From Acidobacteriaceae bacterium (GTDB taxonomy: Bacteria > Acidobacteriota > Terriglobia > Terriglobales > Acidobacteriaceae), in the NCBI GenBank assembly GCA_009781125.1, contig WQYS01000169.1, forward strand, positions 1-5,793: 5,793 nucleotides of DNA, in the 5' to 3' direction. A program made the translations under genes and the position numbers. The notes below the pieces were generated by a model. That model searched no databases. It was not told the origin of the DNA and saw nothing but the letters and a program-made list of their open reading frames with translations. This document shows positions 1 through 5,100 of the stretch, piece after piece; within the stretch, counting starts at the first letter, position 1; each line of letters begins with the position of its first letter.

Positions 1-51
1 AGACGTGTCCACCTGCGGCTGTGCAACGGTTTCTGTCTGGTTTGAGTTCAT
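1..51 (-). CDS. N-terminal fragment of a gene cut by the window edge, possibly ZapA
   Basis: An ATG at 49-51 opens a reading frame that reads MNSNQTETVAQPQVDTS and runs off the window after 17 codons. A GGAG motif (56-59) lies four bases upstream within TGGAGTGAG, a believable Shine-Dalgarno site with tight spacing. The gap to the stop of the ZapB-like gene is 29 bases, so the two are probably co-transcribed. The visible residues are polar and look like a disordered N-terminal extension, with no domain in view. The zapA suggestion comes only from context: FtsZ-associated zapA genes often sit downstream of pheT, and here a ZapB-like coiled coil lies between. That a gene starts here is fairly likely; its identity is a guess. 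Confidence 0.5.
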   Translation of the reverse strand, partial: MNSNQTETVAQPQVDTS

Positions 52-80
52 CTCACTCCAATCCGGACCTGGCATCTGCG

Positions 81-347
81 TTATACCAGGTCGTCCATGC
101 TCTGGAGCATCTTCTCTACCCTCTGGCGCACGCCGTCGCGCTCCTCGGTAAGGGTGTTAACCGCGGTCTGGGCCTCGGACGCCACCAGCGTCTGATACTC
201 CAGCTGCTCGCGCAGTGAGGCCAGCTCGGCCTCGGCTGCGGTGCGCAGTTCGCGCTCCTTCTTTACAATCTCGACGGCGCGCAGGACCTTCTGCTCCAGG
301 GCTTGAAACTCGTCTATATGAACTCCGTTATCGGTAGGTGAACTCAT
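81..347 (-). CDS. zapB: Small coiled-coil protein, ZapB-like cell-division factor
   Basis: This 88-residue protein is almost all charged and Leu/Ala/Val-rich helix (about residues 10-84), with the heptad character of a coiled coil and no membrane segment or signal peptide. Its start resembles E. coli ZapB as I remember it: F14xxLE18xKV21xxAV. The C-terminal pattern of Arg/Gln, hydrophobics and then MDDLV also recalls ZapB's RMEEV end. Its length is close to that of E. coli ZapB (about 80 residues). ZapB is a cytoplasmic coiled coil that joins the FtsZ ring through ZapA. The start at 345-347 is backed by an AGGAG Shine-Dalgarno (357-361) nine bases upstream. It lies 86 bases after pheT on the same strand, probably as the next gene of an operon. 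Low-complexity coiled coils resemble one another easily, so the coding call is firm and the ZapB identity moderate. The alternative is an uncharacterised coiled-coil protein. Confidence 0.68.
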   Translation of the reverse strand: MSSPTDNGVHIDEFQALEQKVLRAVEIVKKERELRTAAEAELASLREQLEYQTLVASEAQTAVNTLTEERDGVRQRVEKMLQSMDDLV

Positions 348-385
348 CGTGGGCTGCTCCTAAAAAAAGTATAGATGCGGTTCGG

Positions 386-442
386 CGCCTCAGGCGCGGG
401 GGAATCTGATTGGGTACGCTCTTTTATAACGCCTCAGGCGCG
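386..442. repeat. Duplicated 13-base hairpin motif at the pheT stop and in the following spacer
   Basis: The sequence cgcctcaggcgcg occurs twice in direct orientation, at 386-398 and 430-442. Each copy holds a small hairpin with a three-base loop; the first has stem gcgcc/ggcgc at 385-397. The second copy contains the pheT stop codon (434-436) and supplies its last residues. In the pheT mRNA these form two short GC-rich hairpins just after translation ends. Neither is followed at once by a U run: the nearest one (362-368) begins about 16 bases after the hairpin. They are therefore more likely a processing or stability signal, or a chance duplication, than a classical terminator. Confidence 0.5.
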
Positions 443-2509
443 CAGCGTGCCCCCGAGCTGCGTTAATGCCTCGATGACGCGCGACGACCATGTGGCCAGC
501 TCCTCATCGCGCAGCGTGCGCTCACGCGACTGGAAGACGATGCGCACAAGCAGCGAGTAAACCCCGGGCTGTTTTTTTGCATCGCGCCAGATTTCAACTG
601 GGCGGAGCGATTGCAGCTCCGGCAGCTTCAGCGCGCCAATCGCACAGCCGATGCTCTTCCATGAAAGCGAGTCCGGAAAGATAAACGAGAAGTCGCGCTC
701 GACGGCTTGAAAGCGCGAGAGCTCGCTCGCCGTGGCGCGACGCAGCGGAAGCTGCGCGAGACGCGCAAGGTCGATCTCGGCAAGATAAACTGCCTGGCGA
801 AGTTTGCGCTGCTCGGCCTCGCGCCGCGAGAGTTCGCCGAAACAGGCCACCGGTTCGCCGTCGAGCAGCGCCGTAGCCGAGCGCCCAGCCTCCAGCCACG
901 ACGGAGCCTTTGCCGTATACGAAAATTTCTTTTGGCCGAGGTCGAACAGAGAGAGCAGCGACTCCACGGCTCCCTTCAGCTCAAAGACCGGCGCGTCCTC
1001 GGCTGAGTGCAGCGCCGTCGGCGCTCCCTGCGTGGTGATGCCAAGTGTGAGACGCTGGGTCTCCGCCACCGACTCCGTATTTCCGGTGAAAATATGCCCC
1101 TGCTCGAAAAGACGAGCCTCGCGCACGTCGCGGTTGAGATTGGTTCCCAGCATGGCAATCATGCCCGGAACCAGCGACGGACGCAGCAGACTCGCCTCTT
1201 CGGAGAGCGGGTTCTCAAGCGGGATCATGCCCTTGCCAGCGGCGGCGAACAGCTCGCCATCGGCCTGCGAGGCGAAGGTCGAAGAGATGGCTTCGCTGAA
1301 GCCAAGTTCAAGCAGGCGCGTGCGGATGGCCGCTTCGGCGCGCGCCTCGGGGTAGTCCGTGACCGGCAGCGGCGAGGGCAGAGTGTTGGCGAAGCGGTTG
1401 TAGCCATAGACGCGGGCGATCTCTTCGATGAGGTCGATCTCGCGCTCCAGATCGAGCCTCCACGAGGGCAGCTCGACTCGGTAAACACCGGCGCTCTGAG
1501 CCGTCAGCCTGCACCCAAGCGAGGTGAGAAAACTGCGAACCGTCTCTGCCGTGATGCCTTCCGGATCGACCGTCGCGCCAAGATTGCGGCGAACCTGATC
1601 GAAGCGCAGTTCAATGGCAGGGCGCGCGGCGGTTCGCGCCATTACCTCGGTATCCAGAACGTCGATCAACTCGCCTTCGAGCCTGCCGCCGGACTGCATG
1701 ATGAGCTGACAAACCAAGGCATTGGCGACGGGCGCGGCTTCGATGTCCGCACCGCGCTCGAAGCGGTGGCTGGCGTCGGTGTGCAGCAGGTGGCGACGCG
1801 AGCTGCGGCGAACCGTGGCCGGATCGAACCACGCGGCTTCGACAAGGATGTTCTTCGTCTGCTCGGTAATCATGGAGTCCCAGCCGCCCATGACTCCGGC
1901 CAGCGCCAGCGCCTTCTTTTCGTCGGCCACGACCAGATCGTCGGCTTCGAGCGTGCGCTCGGAGCCATCCAGCAGGCGCAGCCGCTCGCCCTTCCGCGCC
2001 AGCCGCACCACAATGCCGCCCTCGATCTTGTCGAGGTCGAAGGCGTGAGTCGGGTGGCCCATGCCGAGAAGCGTGTAGTTGGACGCATCGACAGCGTTCG
2101 AGATCGGCTTCTGCCCCAGAAGAGCGAAGTACTCTGCCACCTTGCCGCCGCTGGGCACGATTCGTACATCGCGGAGAACCTGTGCAGTGAATCGTCCGCA
2201 AAGCCCCTTCGCTTCCGGAGTGATACGCACCGGAAAGGGCGAAGACGACGTGCGAGCGGGAAGCTCCGTATGCAACGGATTCAGCGGAAGCCCGTAGATA
2301 GTGGCAGCTTCACGCGCGATGCCGTAGTGGTTCATGGCATCAACGCGGTTGGTGGTGATGTCCATCTCGAAGAGGTGTCCGTTGCCTTCGCCGAGCGAGT
2401 GCACGCCCTCAACAGCGATGCCGCGCAGGGTGAGATCGTCGGCCAGTTGCCGGTCGGTGACGGAAAGCGCGGGGAGATAGGAACGCAGCCAGTTGGTAAG
2501 AATTTTCAT
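434..2509 (-). CDS. pheT: Phenylalanine--tRNA ligase beta subunit, short form without the OB-fold tRNA-binding domain
   Basis: PheT is the beta chain of the cytoplasmic (alpha-beta)2 phenylalanyl-tRNA synthetase, which charges tRNA-Phe and hydrolyses mischarged Tyr-tRNA. In this 691-residue protein I see the split B1 domain (about 1-85, with TTNRVD near 52-57), the B3/B4 editing region (about 95-285), with SNAVDASNYTLLGMGHPTHA (137-156) and HTDASHRFERG (243-253), then B5 (about 295-372). In B5, D353, D359, E362 and E363 match the family's magnesium ligands, and VYGYN ends the domain. The catalytic-like B6/B7 domains follow (about 375-595), with a C-terminal ferredoxin-like anticodon-binding domain (about 598-690, starting SRFQAVERD). 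E. coli PheT has 795 residues. The missing ~110 are the EMAP/Trbp111-type OB fold, skipped here between GIAVEGV and the FEMDITTNR segment. The start gives the family-typical MKILTNWLRSYLP, although no good Shine-Dalgarno precedes it. pheS is not adjacent, so pheT needs its own promoter in the gap above. Confidence 0.97.
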   Translation of the reverse strand: MKILTNWLRSYLPALSVTDRQLADDLTLRGIAVEGVHSLGEGNGHLFEMDITTNRVDAMNHYGIAREAATIYGLPLNPLHTELPARTSSSPFPVRITPEAKGLCGRFTAQVLRDVRIVPSGGKVAEYFALLGQKPISNAVDASNYTLLGMGHPTHAFDLDKIEGGIVVRLARKGERLRLLDGSERTLEADDLVVADEKKALALAGVMGGWDSMITEQTKNILVEAAWFDPATVRRSSRRHLLHTDASHRFERGADIEAAPVANALVCQLIMQSGGRLEGELIDVLDTEVMARTAARPAIELRFDQVRRNLGATVDPEGITAETVRSFLTSLGCRLTAQSAGVYRVELPSWRLDLEREIDLIEEIARVYGYNRFANTLPSPLPVTDYPEARAEAAIRTRLLELGFSEAISSTFASQADGELFAAAGKGMIPLENPLSEEASLLRPSLVPGMIAMLGTNLNRDVREARLFEQGHIFTGNTESVAETQRLTLGITTQGAPTALHSAEDAPVFELKGAVESLLSLFDLGQKKFSYTAKAPSWLEAGRSATALLDGEPVACFGELSRREAEQRKLRQAVYLAEIDLARLAQLPLRRATASELSRFQAVERDFSFIFPDSLSWKSIGCAIGALKLPELQSLRPVEIWRDAKKQPGVYSLLVRIVFQSRERTLRDEELATWSSRVIEALTQLGGTLRA

Positions 2510-2541
2510 TGTTGACGTTCTTAGTCTAAATAATCACAGAG

Positions 2542-2721
2542 GTCCGGGTGCCCCATCCTTCGCGTTTTTTGCGAAGGGTGGGAATGTATAAGGCTCAACT
2601 CACCCTTGTTTGAGATGGAAAAGACACCCAATTGAGCGTCATACTTTCCCACCCTTCGTCCGCCCTGAATCCACAGGGTACCTGGACACGCACCGGCGGA
2701 CGAAGGATGGGGCACCCGGAC
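2542..2721. repeat. 180-base nested palindromic element upstream of pheT
   Basis: The outer arms are a perfect 21-base inverted repeat (2542-2562 against 2701-2721), beginning gtccgggtgccccatcc. Inside are imperfect 27-base inner arms (2572-2598 against 2632-2658, three mismatches) around a 33-base loop. The core cccaYccttcg occurs four times in alternating orientation (2552-2562, 2572-2582, 2648-2658, 2701-2711). Two local hairpins can therefore form instead of the long stem: 2553-2564 with 2571-2582 around a T-rich loop, and 2648-2664 with 2695-2711. This is typical of REP/BIME-type or MITE-type non-coding elements. It fills most of the 307-base gap between the divergent pheT and membrane-protein genes. 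I see no transposase and no clear target-site duplication. Short open frames inside it (2521-2715 minus, 2610-2792 plus) look like by-products of the palindrome. Confidence 0.85.
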
Positions 2722-2816
2722 AGTTTTTGATGGCCGACGGGCGGCGGGTCATGTATGCTCTTACGCAGGATACAAACTTGCCAAGTCTCTGATTTCTATA
2801 TCAGGAAGGAAATTCT

Positions 2817-3173
2817 ATGCGCTGGCTTCTGCACTGGATTCTGGATGCCGTTATTTTGCTGGTCATCTCCCACTTCGTTCAAGGATTTAACGTCAGAGGC
2901 ATCATCTCCGCTCTGATCGCCGTCATCGTGATTGGAATACTGAACTCAACCCTGGGGCTGCTGCTGAAGTTCGTGACGCTCCCTCTGGGAATACTCACCT
3001 TTGGATTGTTTTTTCTGGTGATCAACGCCTTCATACTGAAGTTTTCCAGTACGTTGCTTTCCATCCTCTCCGTGTCGGGATTTGCCGTAACAACATGGCG
3101 AGCGGCCTTCATCGGAGCGCTGGCGATCGCCGTTATTCATATGCTGTTCGGATTCATCAGGAAGAAAGCGTAG
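2817..3173 (+). CDS. Small four-helix membrane protein, Phage_holin_4_2 (DUF360) family
   Basis: This is a 118-residue, very hydrophobic protein with likely membrane helices at about 3-20, 28-50, 54-75 and 95-114, and a basic C-terminal tail (IRKKA). The order MRWLLHWILDAVILLV, then a GFNVRGIISALIAV stretch, then GILNSTLGLLLKFVTLPLGI (40-59) followed by TFGLF is the pattern I associate with the family named 'phage holin family protein / DUF360'. The length is normal for that family. Despite the name, members are widespread chromosomal inner-membrane proteins of unknown role, and nothing here suggests lysis. The start is well supported by the Shine-Dalgarno AGGAAGGA (2803-2810), six bases before the ATG. 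It is the only plus-strand gene: divergent from pheT, convergent with RNase J, and flanked on both sides by palindromic elements. Its promoter must lie in 2722-2800, but I cannot place it. Confidence 0.85.
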   Translation: MRWLLHWILDAVILLVISHFVQGFNVRGIISALIAVIVIGILNSTLGLLLKFVTLPLGILTFGLFFLVINAFILKFSSTLLSILSVSGFAVTTWRAAFIGALAIAVIHMLFGFIRKKA

Positions 3174-3214
3174 CGTGGGTGCGTTCCTCTCATAGGCGCT
3201 AAGGCAAGAAGTTT

Positions 3215-3395
3215 TTGCTTCTAGGTACGCCAAGCCTTCAGGCTTGGCTCTCTATCGAGACACGCAACTGAATTGGGCTTTAGCCCCTGGGGTATGTCTT
3301 CTTGCCGACCTGAAAGGCATACCCCAGAGGCTAAAGCCTCTTCTTTCGCTTGTTCTGAGTTGCCAAGCCTGAAGGCTTGGCGTACCTAGAAGCAA
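3215..3395. repeat. 181-base nested palindromic element between convergent genes
   Basis: The outer arms are a perfect 34-base inverted repeat (3215-3248 against 3362-3395). Each arm carries its own 20-base hairpin (gccaagcc, four-base loop, ggcttggc; 3229-3248 and 3362-3381). Inner arms of 21 bases (3276-3296 against 3318-3338, one mismatch, with ggctttagcccc and ggggtatg) enclose a 21-base loop. A further six-base pair, cgctaa (3197-3202) with ttagcg (3402-3407), may mark a wider boundary reaching to five bases from the RNase J stop codon. The element fills most of the 238-base gap between the ends of the membrane-protein gene and rnj, so it could block read-through in both directions. No U tract follows any of the hairpins, so it is not a textbook intrinsic terminator. 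I infer a dispersed non-coding repeat. Confidence 0.87.
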
Positions 3396-3411
3396 CAGCG
3401 TTTAGCGAGCA

Positions 3412-5076
3412 TTAAATCTCCAGAATGACGGGCATAATCAGGGGTCTGCGGCTGGTGCTCTTCTGGATGTAGCGCTTGAGGTCGGTGCGTATCTTCTCCT
3501 TGATTACGCCGTAGTCGGCCTTCTCCTCGCCGCTCGATCCGTCCAGCGTTCGCTGCACCACCTGACGCGCCTCGGCGATCAGGTCTCCCTCGGCGATGGC
3601 CGTGCCGCGCATCACGATCTCCGGAGCGTTCTCCACCTTGCCCGAACGCTTGTTAATCACAATAATCGGCAGCACGATTCCGTCTTCGCTCAGGTGACGG
3701 CGGTCGCGGATCACCAGGTCTTCGACCACGTCGGCGGCGCTGCCTCCGGAATCGATGCAGATGCGCCCCACGGTTACCTTACCGGTCTTTGTCGCCGAGT
3801 CCTTATCGATCTCCAGAACCTCGCCGTCTTCGAGCAACAGCGTCTCCCCGGCAAGCCCCATCGACGACGCCAGCTCGGCGTGACGCTTCAGGTGACGGTA
3901 GTCGCCGTGCACCGGAATGAAGAACTTCGGCCTGATGAGATTAATCATCAGCCGCAGCTCCTCCTGGCTGCCGTGGCCGCTGACGTGAATCAGCCCACTC
4001 GATCCGTCGTCGTAGATCACCTTGGCGTCGCGGCGCTCCAAGTGGTCGATCATGCGGTAGATGGACTTCTCGTTGCCCGGAATCACGCGCGAGCTGAGCA
4101 CCACCGTGTCGCCGGCCTCGATGTGCGCGTGCTTGTGATTGGCCACCGCGGCGCGGCTCAGCGCGCTCATCGGCTCGCCCTGGGTTCCGCTGATCAGCAC
4201 GCAAATCTTGCTGTCCGCGAACTCCTTGATCTGGCCCGGCTGCACGATCAGCCCCGGCTCCGGATCGAGGTAGCCGAGGTCCTGCGCGATCTCGGTGGCG
4301 TTGTCCATGGACCGGCCCACGACGGCGATCTTGCGGCCATGCGCCGCGGCCAGCTCCATCGCCATGCGGATACGGTGAATCGAGGACGAGAAACAACTGA
4401 AAAATATCTTCTGTTTCGCCACTCCAAAGATCTCGTCCAGCCTGGGATAGACGGCCTTCTCGCTGGGCGTATAGCCGCGGCGGTCCACGTTGGTCGAGTC
4501 CTGCAGCAACGCCAGCACGCCGCGCTTGCCCAGCTCGGCGAAGGCGTGGAGGTCGAAGGGCTTGCCATCTGGAGGCGACAGGTCCACCTTGAAGTCGCCC
4601 GTATGCAACACGACACCCACAGGAGTCTCAATTGCCAAGGCCGCCGCATCGACCAGCGAGTGAGTGACGTGAATGGGCGTAACCGCGAACGGCCCTACGG
4701 TAAATCGTTGGCCTGGGAATATCTCGATGAGGTCGGCGTCCTCGAGCAGGCCGTGCTCTTCGAGCTTGCCTTCGGCCAGCGCCAGCGTGAACTCCGTGCC
4801 GTAGACGGGCACGTTCAGCTCGGAGAGAATCCACGGCAGCCCGCCGATGTGGTCCTCGTGGCCGTGCGACAGGACGATGCCGCGAACCTTGTCCCGGTTC
4901 TCGACCAGGTAGCTGATGTCGGGGACGACGATATCGACGCCGAGCAGCTCCTCTTCGGGGAACATCAGGCCGGCATCGATGACGAGGATCTCGTCTTGCC
5001 AGCGGAGAACCGTGCAGTTCATCCCGAACTCGCCCAGTCCGCCCAGCGGAATAATTTTTAACTTGTCTTGTGTCAT
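3412..5076 (-). CDS. rnj: Ribonuclease J (metallo-beta-lactamase/beta-CASP RNase)
   Basis: RNase J is a cytoplasmic, zinc-dependent enzyme with 5'-3' exonuclease and endonuclease activity, central to mRNA decay and rRNA maturation in bacteria that use it. The protein has 554 residues, normal for the family. The metallo-beta-lactamase core shows GGLGEFGMN (12-20), the metal-binding HGHEDH (71-76), H139 in THS and HTGD (158-161). The beta-CASP domain (about 205-370) contains FSCFSSSIHRI (226-236), SGTQGEP (296-302) and SGHGS (366-370). PVHGD (388-392) then supplies the last conserved histidine, with Asp where Glu is usual. A C-terminal domain (about 455-554) follows. All expected metal ligands appear present, so it should be active. 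The start yields the standard MTQDKLKIIPLGGLGE; the 24 bases before it are AT-rich and lack a Shine-Dalgarno site. The deacetylase gene ends 24 bases upstream on the same strand, suggesting co-transcription. A single RNase J (not J1/J2) cannot be told from the window. Confidence 0.97.
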   Translation of the reverse strand: MTQDKLKIIPLGGLGEFGMNCTVLRWQDEILVIDAGLMFPEEELLGVDIVVPDISYLVENRDKVRGIVLSHGHEDHIGGLPWILSELNVPVYGTEFTLALAEGKLEEHGLLEDADLIEIFPGQRFTVGPFAVTPIHVTHSLVDAAALAIETPVGVVLHTGDFKVDLSPPDGKPFDLHAFAELGKRGVLALLQDSTNVDRRGYTPSEKAVYPRLDEIFGVAKQKIFFSCFSSSIHRIRMAMELAAAHGRKIAVVGRSMDNATEIAQDLGYLDPEPGLIVQPGQIKEFADSKICVLISGTQGEPMSALSRAAVANHKHAHIEAGDTVVLSSRVIPGNEKSIYRMIDHLERRDAKVIYDDGSSGLIHVSGHGSQEELRLMINLIRPKFFIPVHGDYRHLKRHAELASSMGLAGETLLLEDGEVLEIDKDSATKTGKVTVGRICIDSGGSAADVVEDLVIRDRRHLSEDGIVLPIIVINKRSGKVENAPEIVMRGTAIAEGDLIAEARQVVQRTLDGSSGEEKADYGVIKEKIRTDLKRYIQKSTSRRPLIMPVILEI

Positions 5077-5100
5077 GAAACTTAAATTTTATAGTAGTCC
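5077..5100 (-). promoter_or_regulatory. AT-rich spacer before rnj with a -10-like TATAAAAT
   Basis: This 24-base gap is far richer in A and T than its surroundings. On the minus strand it contains TATAAAAT (plus-strand 5086-5093), close to a sigma-70 -10 box, with 11 bases from TATAAA to the rnj ATG. There is no Shine-Dalgarno site. If this were a promoter, the transcript would be nearly leaderless. No believable -35 box lies at the expected distance (the hexamer is TGCCTG). The AT-richness may instead only keep the start codon unstructured. Confidence 0.25.

Noticed and set aside
368..373. TATACT -10-like hexamer upstream of the ZapB-like gene (minus strand)
   Set aside because: No -35-like sequence lies 16-18 bases upstream and the spacer is GC-rich. 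One hexamer is not enough.
361..397. Possible intrinsic terminator between pheT and the ZapB-like gene
   Set aside because: The hairpin (385-397) is short and the U run (362-368 on the minus strand) begins about 16 bases later, not directly after the stem.
1007..2515. Long plus-strand open frame (about 500 codons) antisense to pheT
   Set aside because: It lies opposite a clearly conserved gene. The translation is rich in Arg/Gly/Gln without recognisable motifs, which is the usual mirror of GC-rich third codon positions.
2510..2541. T-box or other riboswitch controlling pheT
   Set aside because: I see no T-box core motif, specifier-loop arrangement or anti-terminator. The region above pheT is explained by the repeat element.
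2521..2715. 64-codon minus-strand frame, and a plus-strand frame at 2610-2792, in the pheT upstream gap
   Set aside because: Both lie mostly within the palindromic repeat and translate its arms. They have no convincing ribosome-binding site or domain.
2727..2759. TTGATG and TATGCT as a promoter for the membrane-protein gene
   Set aside because: The spacer would be 21 bases, too long for a normal sigma-70 promoter.
3694..5061. Long plus-strand open frame (455 codons) antisense to RNase J
   Set aside because: It is a shadow of rnj with no family motifs. The opposite strand has all the catalytic motifs of RNase J.
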